Positions 54,391 through 63,314 of a stretch of DNA of 63,314 nt are shown here, in pieces. Position 1 is the first letter of the stretch. Each line of letters starts with the position of its first letter. The DNA comes from Planoprotostelium fungivorum (taxonomy: Eukaryota; Evosea; Variosea; Cavosteliida; Cavosteliaceae). The notes under the pieces were generated by a model that was not told where the DNA came from, did no database searches, and saw nothing but the letters and a program-made list of their open reading frames with translations. Position numbers and translations under genes: made by a program. The DNA lies in contig MDYQ01000144.1 of NCBI GenBank assembly GCA_003024175.1, positions 1-63,314 of the forward strand. The letters are read 5' to 3'.

Positions 54391-57300
54391 TCATCTCCTC
54401 TTGTTGGGGGAGCTCATCTTGGGTGATCTCCCCTTCGGTGACTTCTTTTCGTTCATCATCACGCCCTCTCCTTCCTTCTCGTAAGACGATACAGATGGAA
54501 GATAAACCGATTTCGAACTCGTCATCAGATTCCCCTTCCCTCCCTTCTTCTCGTCCTGCTCACGTGTCACCATCTTCCATCATCTCATCATCTCACCATG
54601 GCAAAGTCAGATTGAGTCATGGGAGGTGACTTTGTCAACGTCGAATCCGTGAGGTCCGCCGCTCTCGAGCTCGTGGGACTTCCAAAGACATCGAGTGCGG
54701 TCTCCTTCACTCGCTTGAGAGCCGTCCAACTCTTACTGTGGGGGTGATCCTTCTTCATTCCCCTCTTCGAACTCCCCCTCAGTAGATTTCTCTTCGAATC
54801 AAAGTCCTCCGACTGATGCATCGCATGAGATGGAGGTGCATGCGATGTCGATGACGTCACCTGGTTGAGCGTGCTGGTGGTCTGTCTCTCTCTTCCTCCA
54901 TAAGCCCTTCGTCTGGCCCTCGTCAGAGCCCCCGGTTGCTCTTGGTGAGATTGCAAGAGCGAGTTGTAGTGGTAGAGCATCTGGTGGTAGACGTCCAAGC
55001 AGGTGGTCCTCTTCAGCGGATCGATCTGAATGCACTGCAGGATGATGCCAAACATGCCTTCGGGGCATTTTCTCGGTCTGTCGATGGGTGCACCCTCTCT
55101 TATGTTACGGTGAGGAACATCTGACGTGGCATCAGCGCGATGAGCACGATGATGAGAGAGTGTGTGTCACCTTCACCGTTAGAGAACATGAGTAACATGG
55201 CGATACCAAAGTTCCAGATGTTCGAAGTGGGGTGAGGTTGTCTTGTTGTCGCTCTGCTCCATTCGGGGGCGTAGACACCTTCTGGATTCAGATGGAAGAG
55301 ACTCGTGTTCGGTTCGTATCCAGATATCTGTTCACGTGTGAGTCTGCTATCTTCTACTATGTCTCTTCTATATCTCCACTATGTCTTATTCATCTCTACT
55401 ATGTTCACTCTACTATACAATCTCCTATTCAAAGAGAACCGTGCAGCTCACCTTCGCTCTGAGGTCCTCCGTCAACAAGATGTTGTCTAACCCCCAATCC
55501 CTGCAATGGTCAGATCTACATCACCATGAACACTCACGCTCTCAACACTTGTCCATTCGAGTGAACGTGCATGATTCCCTTGCACACATCGAAGCAGAAG
55601 AGAATCAACTCTTCCACCGTCACCCTTCCGTTGTGAAGCAGATGATCCAGCGAACCCTTGCTGGCGTACTCGTAGACGATGTACAAGAACTCGTCCATCT
55701 TGTACGTTCCAATGGTTCGTATCACGTTGGGATGCTCCGGTAGGATTCTGAATGGATTGAATGTGTGTCGATGAGATGAAAATCACATCAATCGATGGAT
55801 GGCATCACGATCTAGTGAATGGGCTGGATCGTTGAACACTCTGACCGGTTTCGCCACGACGAGGATTCCGTTCCTGATGACGTCATCCTTCGTCATCCCT
55901 CTACAACTCACCACGTGGCCCTGTAGAGTCTACCGCTGCTGCCTTGGGTTAAGACGGACTCTGTGGAGAGTCCGGTCAGCTGCTCGGCCTCGTAGATGAC
56001 ATCTTCATCTTTCAATCCTCCATCTGATCTCCTTCGTTTGAGACGAATGACAAAGAACAACACGAGTAAGATGAGGAGGACCCCGAAGAAGGAGCCGACG
56101 GCAATGCCGACGATGGCTCCCGCGGATAATCCGCCGGAATTTCCGCGGGATGACTCGGGAGTTCCGATTCGAGTGCTGGATACCTTGGGAGGGTCAATGG
56201 AAAACTCAATGGAAACTCACGGTGTAGCCTCCCACGGTGGACCCAGGTGCAAGGAGGGATGTGATTCGATCTACAATGGAAGCGGCTGACAGCTGATTCA
56301 CGTCCGATGGATTTGGCGGGAAAACGACTAGGTCCAGAATAACACTACCGCTCTTCACGTCTAGTACACTGGATATATCTTTAGAATGATTTCATTCGAA
56401 TGAGACAATCACCCGAATCGCGTGGTCGATACGTTGATGAGACGTGCTAGCTCTTGCAGGAAGGGAATCACTTTGAACGTGCCGATGTCCGTGTCTAAGA
56501 CGATCGTGATCGTCGCGTTGCTCTTGTCTGACACCTGACCAATGTCACTCTGACATCTCCACGTTGAAACCCACCGTACAAGTTGCCCCGCAAGCGTTGT
56601 AGACGGACGCGTCCAATGGACACGCGAAATTGTTATTCGATGCATCACATATCGCCGATGGTAACAGCGATACGTCAGATAAGAGAGTGAATTGGTTGTA
56701 GCTGATGTCATAGACATCGAGGGGTGTTCCAGTATAAGGTGCCCTCCCGGTGAATCCATTGTGACTCACATTGATGATGGATAAGTAGATGAAATCACTG
56801 ATGGAGGGAAACTATGGAGAATCAATGGAGACATGTCAAAAGGATCTCACTTGTCCCACGATCTGGTTGTGGCTGACATCGAATTGACGTAGGCTCTTGG
56901 GAAGGGAGGGAAGATTTCCACCGAAATGGTTTCGACTGAGGTTGAGATACTACACGGTCAGGAGATATCTCAGGAAGACATCTCACCTGCACGTGGAGGG
57001 TGGAAGATAGGAAGTTTACATTTCCGGTGAAAGAATTGAGACTGAGATCGATGTAGATCGGATCGCTCGACCACTGTGAGATCTCCCCCGTGAAACGATT
57101 ATCCGACACATCGATGTACCGCAGAGAACTGTCCTATCGTGAGATTTCACTCAGTTTTCCGTCCATCTCACCTGATTCTCCACAAGAACTGTGGGTCACC
57201 TTGTAGATCGTTGTGAGAGACATCCAATTCGACCAGATTCAATGTTCCTAATTCGGGCAGGGTACCGTTGAGAAGATTTCCCGCCAAAATGAGAGTATTC

Positions 57301-59067
57301 AAACTCTGCAGATCTATCAAGGTGGTCGGAACACCTCCGGTAAACTCATTGTAGGACAGATCTAAGATCTGCAGCATGGAGAGTTGTCCCAGAGTAGTGG
57401 GAACGTTCCCAGAGAGAGAGTTGTGAGACAGATCGAGAGACACGAGGGTCTTGATGGATCCTATGTCATCTGGTATGTTCGATATCACACGATTGTGGGA
57501 CAGATCTAATCTCTGTACCCCATCAGCCTTGGGAAGTTCTCCCAACGAGATCTCACCTGAACGTTCGGGAGAAGAGTTGGGAGGTAAGAGGGTATCGTGG
57601 AGTTCAATTGATTGTGACTGTTCATGTGAGCAAGGTATGCAATCGAGGAGAGTGATGAGATGTTCGTACACACCTGAGATCTAATAGTGAGATCTTATCT
57701 CTAGATGCACCCACGGGAATAGATCCCAGATTGAGTAGATTGTGTGAATAATCGATGATGGGGCAGTTGGGTATGACACTGAGTAGTCCATACAATTGAT
57801 TGTACGATACGTTGAAATACTTTCACATCGTCAATCGAACATCGAAATAAAATGCAGCTTCATGGACCACATCATCTTCCTTATTTTCACAGTAGATGAA
57901 ATGTAAAATATATTGATATCTCACCATCAAGTTGGGTAAGTCTACGCTCATGAGATTCGTTCCAGTCAGGTTATTCAGGGACAGGTCCACGTAGTGCAAA
58001 TTTTGCAGTTGGGCTAAAGAGGGTGCGTCTCCATGTAGAAGGTTCATGGAGAGATCCAACGTTGTCAGTGATGACAATTGAAAGAGTGAAAGTGGAATAT
58101 CTCCTCGTATGTAATTATTCGAGAGGTTTAACAGCTGCAAATTCGTCCCATCTGATGGACGTGATTAGACATCGACATGAAGAATGGCAACTCACTGAAA
58201 GAGGGGAGAGTGCCGTAGAAGAAATTACTCGAGAGGTCTAATCGAATCAAGGTTGACATCCACGAAATTCCGCTGATGTCCTGTACAGTGAGGCGGTTGT
58301 ATTGTAATGACAAATTCTGCAGTGACTTACAACCTTCGAATACCTAAAGTGTTGAGTCATCCGAAGCCATTCGCGTCGTGTCACCTGCAGAGAAGGTGAT
58401 TGAAGTGTGTTGTATGATAGATCGATGGACTTGACATTGACCAGATTATTCAGACGTGGTATATTCCCCGTGAGTTGATTTCGAGAGAGGTTTATAGATT
58501 GTAGAGTGGTCAGATTGGCTATTGACGGGGCAATGGTGCCCGTGAGAGAGTTATTTGACAAGGCGATGCTGATGATCTGTGTATGATTACGATTAAAAAC
58601 CGNTGACATTGACCAGATTATTCAGAGGTGGTATATATCCCGTGAGTTGATTTCGAGAGAGGTTTATAGATTGTAGAGTGGTCAGATTGGCTATTGACGG
58701 GGGAATGGTGCCCGTGAGAGAGTTATTTGACAAGGCGATGCTGATGATCTGTGTATGATTACGATTAAAAACCGATATAGCGAGAGGTCTTGCTTGCAGG
58801 AGAAAATGTCTCCCACCTGATTATTTACACAATGCACCCCGTAATAGGTGCAGAAGTCTGAACTTCCCCATCCTTCTGAATTCGACCATAGTGGACCTTT
58901 CGACTTCCATCAGATCAATATGATATGAGTAATTCAAGGGGGTGCGATCAGAGTTACGTGTCATCACCTCCTGTAGAATCATAGAATTGTTTCAGTATCG
59001 ATAATTGTGAATTTGCCGCCGCGAAGATGAGACATATGGAGACTAAATGAGTAGAAACTGAACCCAT
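54391..59067 (-). CDS. LRR receptor-like protein with a probable pseudokinase domain
   Basis: The ATG at 59067 opens a signal peptide ([20 protein letters not shown]). The LRR N-terminal cap is [25 protein letters not shown]. Roughly 18 leucine-rich repeats follow ([20 protein letters not shown] and similar). A Gly-rich stalk, one membrane segment ([20 protein letters not shown]) and a basic stop (RLKRRRS) come next. The kinase-like domain (55990-54950) keeps [10 protein letters not shown] and VVAK, but HRD reads RAD ([13 protein letters not shown]) and DFG reads GYE (RAKISGYEPN); APEW remains. A tail rich in Ser and Lys ends at 54391. Plant- and amoeba-type LRR kinases often sense surfaces or prey; here signalling may be non-catalytic. 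The N at 58603 duplicates one repeat. Confidence 0.85.
58432..58774. repeat. 171-bp duplication around the N at 58603
   Basis: 58432-58602 and 58604-58774 are the same sequence with about five differences (GACGTGGTATATTCC/GAGGTGGTATATATCC, CGGGGCAATGG/CGGGGGAATGG). Each encodes the same LRR segment ([10 protein letters not shown]…[19 protein letters not shown]). Without the duplicate and the N the exon reads in frame from the cap into the repeats. Confidence 0.9.
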
Positions 59068-59099
59068 GTCATGTGTGTGTTGATTCTCAATCGAAGCGA

Positions 59100-59315
59100 A
59101 TGGGTATGGCTATATCTAGCGAGGTCTATAAGCGTTGCGTCCCGTTTGCCAAAGAGAGAAGCAACAAAGTTTGGAAATTTGATGGGAAAGTCACAGATTC
59201 GATTCCGTCTTATAAATGGAACAGTTTACGTGAACATTCTAAATTCAATAACAGCTTCAGAACCTCTCCTCTCTCAAAGAGGAAGCCGACTGTACTATAC
59301 GTTAAGAGGTCATAG
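59100..59315 (+). CDS. small hypothetical protein (71 aa)
   Basis: An ATG at 59100 (MGMAISSEVYKRCVPFAKE) opens 71 codons without interruption to TAG. The product is basic with a Lys/Arg/Trp-rich middle (RSNKVWKFDGKVTDSIPS). It starts 32 bp from the LRR receptor start, on the opposite strand. No family is recognised. Several overlapping frames exist here, so it may be chance. Confidence 0.25.
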   Translation: MGMAISSEVYKRCVPFAKERSNKVWKFDGKVTDSIPSYKWNSLREHSKFNNSFRTSPLSKRKPTVLYVKRS

Positions 59316-59683
59316 GTGAGCACTTGAGAATCTGCCGGTGAATCAGGTGAAAATTATGCTCAAAATTGATAGATTGATACGAATCATGAGCTGTTTCATT
59401 CAATTGACCACAATCCAACCGCGCCTTGAATGCTACACACCTGCAAGGCTATCCTATATACCGCTGACTCTTCTCAGTCCCCGTGCTCGAGTGAGTTCGC
59501 TCCTGAATAAGAACCAGTAATGAAGCGAATGACAGATAACGAGAAAATTCCAACGAGTTTCGTTCAAATCGGACTTTATCACAAACTCGCAACTTGAGGC
59601 GAATCTGCCCTACATAATTCACGCACAATATACTCACGAACCACACGCACGAACACGCTTACGATACGATATAACCATAGAAC
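59316..59683. other. upstream region of the duplicated membrane protein
   Basis: About 370 bases with short ORFs only. CACACGCACGAACACGC-like CA repeats and an ATACGATATAACCATA stretch precede the start at 59684. No gene is supported. Confidence 0.35.
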
Positions 59684-61404
59684 ATGACCACCGAAAAGAT
59701 GGACCTCGATGACATTCCTTCCACTCACTCCATCATCTTCAACATGGAGGAGAGCCTCGAGGAGAACGCCGGTTACCAACAGAAATTAGGAGACGGGTGA
59801 GACAAGTATAAGATTACAACTCTAAGAAGATGGTCAGGCCCTTGATGGGGGCGCTCAGGAACGTGAACCGGGAAGAGGAGCACGCTCGTGAAGCTGTCAG
59901 GAGGGTCGAACTGAAGATCGTCTCTCTCAAATGCGACAAGCGACAGTGTCAACCGAGTGAGAGATAATGCTCCTTCACACATTGACCGCCGTCCAGGCGA
60001 GGTGAAGAAGATCCGAGCCAAGAGGATTCTCCTCAAGCAACACGCTCGTTACATGGTGGAGGCCCTCCGCTGCTGCAGAAAGTTTCAGAACCACGTCACG
60101 GGAGGCAAAGGAGTCGAAGAAGAGGCTGCCATCGAGCTCGCCGGAGCCCTCTGTTCGGTGCATCTCCTCACCCTCCTCTAAACTCACATCATGCAGCTGC
60201 TGTCCTTTTCCACGAGACGCTGCGACGAACTCATCAACCTCGACCTCGATTCAGCCATTAACAAGGCTCGCTCCGAGAACGTCAAGACCGGCACCATGGG
60301 CTACTTCACTCAGAAGCATTGGACCACCATGAACGCCGCCGCATGGACCATGTACCCCGTAGCATGTGTCGGCGTCCTCCCCCTCCTCCTTCCCTTCTGT
60401 CTCATCGTCGGCTGTTACTCTTCCGCCATCGACAACCGCACCGCTTTGAATCAGACTTCGAAGAAGTTGTGTTCGGGCAGCTTGAAGAGGAGAGGACAGG
60501 TTACGTCCATGGCCAACCGACTTCAAATTGGTGCCTTACCCCGCGATGTCAGCCAACTCCATTGGTCGGAGGCTTTGTGTGCTTCTGTCACCTGTCCAAC
60601 ACCCCAGTGAGTCACAAAGATGATGATGTTGTTGATGGGGACAGATGTGGCGATCTAGATGACATGAGCTGCCTCCAAATGGAGGAGAAGGCCATCAAGG
60701 AAGACATGAAGAAGGTCAAGCAGACGATCCAGTGGCTCAAACTCGCTCGAGTCGAGATGAAGAGTGAGCTGACGTCGTGACCCAAAGACTGAACGAAACA
60801 GACGTCAGCAACTTGCAGGCACAAGATCTGAGGAAGAGAGCGAAAGCCAAGAAAGTCATTCTCTACCACCACGAGAGATATCTGCAGATACTCTTGGACG
60901 TCACGAAGGATGCTTCCAACTATCTGAAGCGCCACGAGGCCACGATGAACACTCTGGTGAACCACAGAGAGCTACTCACGGTGCTTCTTTATCTTCACAC
61001 GAGTGAACTCACCGTGATCAGGCCTTATCTGCGTCGCACGAACTCAGTCAGAGGCTCATCACCATCCCACTGAAAGAATGCCCTCTGGTCGTCAAGAAGA
61101 TGAACTACTTCACCGACTCATACGGAAGATGGATGCAGGTGCGACGGTCCTCCATTCGTGATGATGATGCGTGTCTTAGGCTCACTATGATGGTTATGAG
61201 AAGGCCCTCAACTCTTTCGGCGTCGGCCTGGCTGTCGTCCTCTTAAATCCCGGCATCGCCTTGCTGTGCAAAGAGAAGACCACCTTCAATCGGAGCGCAG
61301 ACTACCAGGGAGTCAGACAGTTGAACAAGATATCCAAGGGAATGAAGACGTCCAAGGACGGCCAGAGGATGGTCAAGGCAGGACTGTCTAAGCGAACACT
61401 CTGA
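59684..61404 (+). CDS. internally duplicated membrane protein of unknown family
   Basis: The ATG at 59684 gives MTTEKMDLDDIPSTHSII. Eight or so small introns lead through two homologous halves. Half 1 has RVELKIVSLK, KKIRAKRILLKQHARYMVEA, GYFTQKHWTTMNAAAWTMYP and a hydrophobic segment (VACVGVLPLLLPFCLIVGC). Half 2 has KQTIQWLKLARVEM, LRKRAKAKKVILYHHERYLQ, NYFTDSYGRWMQAHYDGYEK and GVGLAVVLLNPGIALLCKEK, ending SKRTL at 61402. The halves match in order and spacing (AK-ILxxHxRY, then xYFTxxxxxWM, then a membrane stretch). I recognise no family; a two-fold symmetric membrane anchor, transporter-like or BAR-like helical protein is possible. GCC/CTC-rich codons suggest good expression. Confidence 0.7.
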
Positions 61405-61896
61405 CGGAGGAGCGCTATCATGTTAAATATACTATACTATATGTTGTTGCTTCGCACTCTTCATTTGATTCATCGAATGCGTGTCTCAAGATTAGTTCAA
61501 CTGCGTTTTTCAGGCAGTGGCTCTTCATGGAGATAGATGGTGTGAAATTTGTTGACACCGAGATCACCGCGATTAATGTTGCTCTGCCTGATATCGATTA
61601 ATGTAGCACAGCGCATCTTCTCGCAATATATCACGGCACCACTCATATATCTAGTTCTCAAACTTCAGGGGTATAAATGATAATATAGACACAGCACAAT
61701 GTGGTGCGCACCTCACAACATATCAAAAGCACACGGCTGTGAGGAAGGGCAGATAGCTCATATCTCTAAGGAGCTCAGCATACGAGCATAATCCCCACCC
61801 TTAATGCTCTCAACATGACTCATCACAAACACGGTGAACGACATCACGATCGGTTATTCTTCGATAGACATACAAACTCTCTTTACACACAATCAT
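61405..61896. other. gene-poor intergenic region
   Basis: Roughly 490 bases between convergent genes, unusually long for two 3' ends in this genome. It contains TATATACT/ACTATACTATATG near 61428 and GTATAAATGATAATATAG near 61669. Short palindromes occur but no tRNA, ORF or repeat is convincing. A non-coding RNA cannot be excluded. Confidence 0.4.
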
Positions 61897-62307
61897 TTAT
61901 AAAGCCCAATAAGAGCTATCTTGAGGAATAAGCCTCGACCAATTCGTGTTCGTCTCAGCCAAGCTCAGGAGAGCATTGCAGGCCGTCCTCCTCTTTCGGT
62001 CCTCAAGCAAAGCCTTCTGTAAATCTCTCTCCCAATCGGGGACTGACACGAGCTTCTTCTTTGCGCTGTCCACACGTACCAGAAGCCTTGCCTCCTCTCT
62101 GTCCTCCTCCTTGTGTGCCGTGAGCTCGAGATGGATGTGACTCTGTGGTGGACTGCTGCTGGCCCTGACGTCCTCGATTGGGACGGGTGGACACTGTACG
62201 TCGCCCTTGCCGATGTCTTTAGTGCGTTTCATTTGCGTCGACGTTCGTTGTAGTTGGTAAATCTTAGACTGTACATAGGTGTTGGGGCGGGGGCGCTGGG
62301 ATACCAT
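61897..62307 (-). CDS. hypothetical protein, 136 aa
   Basis: An intron-free frame from ATG at 62307 (MVSQRPRPNTYVQSKIYQL) to a stop at 61897. The first third is basic. The middle is Glu/Lys-rich (HKEEDREEARLLVRVD), followed by a helix (DWERDLQKALLEDRKRRT) and a hydrophobic end (TACNALLSLAETN). No known domain is recognised. The coding potential is supported by the upstream promoter shared with the cupin gene (188 bp) and by a frame without interruptions. Confidence 0.55.
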   Translation of the reverse strand: MVSQRPRPNTYVQSKIYQLQRTSTQMKRTKDIGKGDVQCPPVPIEDVRASSSPPQSHIHLELTAHKEEDREEARLLVRVDSAKKKLVSVPDWERDLQKALLEDRKRRTACNALLSLAETNTNWSRLIPQDSSYWAL

Positions 62308-62495
62308 AATGATTTAAATTCGATTCGAAATTCTTTTTTTTGTCGAGCGGATGCCTCGTGTGGCTGCCGTTGCGTCTGCTCTGTCGGAAACAAATGCTTG
62401 TCTACATTAGAAGATATGTAGACGGAAACTTCCGGCATATTTCTCTTCAAACGAATGAAACTCCGGGGTGATGTGATCTGGTGATTCAATGCGTA

Positions 62496-63119
62496 ATGGA
62501 ACCTCTTTATCACTACCCACGAACGAACGAGCAGTTGATTGAAGACCACAAGTTGGAGCCTCATCCGGAGAATGGATTTTTCTCTCTGACGTGGATCGCT
62601 TCTGAAGAGGTTTCATCGCCACTGGCTGAAGATAAACGGAGAAAAATAGGGAGTTCCATTTACTATCTCTTGTCCTTAGAGCCCAATTCATCCATTGGAG
62701 TCTTACATCTCAACAAATCGCACACAATGCACCTGCACCACTGCGGGAGAACGAAATACACGCTCATCAGTGCTCTTCCACCGCTTGGTCAGGGTCTCAG
62801 AAGTTCCAGAGGAGGGCCTCTGATCAAGAGAGCCGTAATGGGAGAAGACACTTCAAAAGGAGAAGTTCGTCAATTGATGGTAGAGGGAGGTTGGTGGAAA
62901 GTGAGCGAGATACCCAAAGAAGATAGAGAAGCTGTAAGAGAAGGAAGGGCAGACGGAGAGAGGGTCGGTGCTCTCATCAGCGAGGTGGTGATGCCAGCAT
63001 TCGATTGGGAGGATCACACCTTCATGACCCAGGAACAACTAGTGCAGCTGTTTCATGATCAACCAGCAGAGAAGAATGAATATCTGCAGTACATTCATAG
63101 GCCGTCTCCCTTAGAATAA
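62496..63119 (+). CDS. DUF985-type cupin (YML079w-like)
   Basis: Single exon of 207 residues from ATG at 62496 (MEPLYHYPRTNEQLIEDHK). The motifs EPHPENGFFSLTWI, SSIYYLLSLEPNSS, HLNKSHTMHLHHCGRTKYTL, QLMVEGGWWKVSEI and VVMPAFDWEDHTFM follow the order of cupin superfamily members with the DUF985 fold (LxPHPEGGYF…, HRL…E, VPxGxWF, VxPGFDFxDF). The family has a double-stranded beta-barrel and no proven reaction; sugar-isomerase-like roles have been suggested. The residue that usually follows HR is changed. Stop TAA at 63117. Confidence 0.85.
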   Translation: MEPLYHYPRTNEQLIEDHKLEPHPENGFFSLTWIASEEVSSPLAEDKRRKIGSSIYYLLSLEPNSSIGVLHLNKSHTMHLHHCGRTKYTLISALPPLGQGLRSSRGGPLIKRAVMGEDTSKGEVRQLMVEGGWWKVSEIPKEDREAVREGRADGERVGALISEVVMPAFDWEDHTFMTQEQLVQLFHDQPAEKNEYLQYIHRPSPLE

Positions 63120-63314
63120 ACGATTTCGTTCGTCTATTGAGCATATTGGATCACATCTGCAGAGAGAACACTTCGTCAATATTGAACCATAGCGAGCGTA
63201 ACTTGAACACGATACCACAATATCGAACAGAAGATGGATCAACTCGCGTTTACATCCATTGTGCCATCTTGTGTGATATGATGTTCGATAGGTCTTCACG
63301 ATGAGTTGGGGTTG
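63120..63314. other. downstream edge of the window
   Basis: Two hundred bases after the cupin gene. A minus-strand frame (63111-63299) is present but begins at the window edge and shows no features; it may be part of a gene that continues to the right. Confidence 0.3.

Overview
This is nuclear DNA from a compact eukaryotic microbial genome. Spliceosomal introns are numerous and tiny (mostly about 34 to 46 nt, GTGAG-type donors, CAG/TAG acceptors). Intergenic gaps run from tens to a few hundred bases, and about 28 intron-split genes lie on both strands. The gene set includes a soluble-adenylyl-cyclase-like cyclase, a mitochondrial calcium uniporter, a STE20/PAK-like kinase, dynamin, a GATA factor, LRR receptor kinase, a thaumatin-like secreted protein and a cilium/flagellum-associated protein of the CFAP119 family. 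Together these suggest a free-living amoebozoan protist that keeps a flagellate stage, for example a protosteloid amoeba such as Planoprotostelium/Protostelium. That placement is inference from gene content and intron style, not from a database match.

Layout. 1-5 kb is gene-poor and repeat-rich: the possible 3' end of a gene, a duplicated membrane-protein segment around an N, a small ORF and a decayed Ty3/gypsy-like fragment. 5.1-12 kb: NUFIP1-like zinc-finger protein (-) and MCU (+) share a 94-bp divergent promoter; then an F-box protein carrying a degenerate 2-oxoglutarate oxygenase domain (+), a Maf nucleotide pyrophosphatase (-) and EMC2 (-). 12-20 kb: a thaumatin-like protein (-), a RAD51D-like recombinase paralogue (+), eEF1B (-) and UTP25 (-). 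20-28.6 kb: DGAT1 (+), CENP-S/MHF1 (-), ribosomal protein eL19 (+), CFAP119 (-), an F-box-like/MORN-repeat protein (+) and a mitochondrial-type protein (+). 28.7-36.2 kb is one very large PH-PAS-cyclase-cyclase-ATPase-TPR gene.

36-45 kb: a GPI-anchored-type surface protein (-), ETF-beta (+), a Lys-rich protein (-), a METTL13/EEF1AKMT4-like methyltransferase (+), an endonuclease/exonuclease/phosphatase (sphingomyelinase-like) domain protein with a very long charged helix (-), a coiled-coil protein (+) and a small mitochondrial membrane protein (+). 45-51.5 kb: a PH-domain STE20/PAK-like kinase and a dynamin-family GTPase, both (-), whose introns share an unusual recurrent CGTTGTAG-containing motif. 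51.6-63 kb: a GATA factor (-), a nitroreductase (+), an LRR receptor with a probable pseudokinase domain (-), an internally duplicated membrane protein (+), a hypothetical protein (-) and a DUF985-type cupin (+).

Three single-N joins (1818, 32881, 58603) sit beside near-identical direct repeats. Two of them duplicate part of an exon and look like unmerged contig ends rather than biology. No operons, CRISPR arrays, rRNAs or convincing tRNAs were seen. Gene ends given are coding spans that include introns; most splice sites were chosen by reading-frame phase and family conservation.
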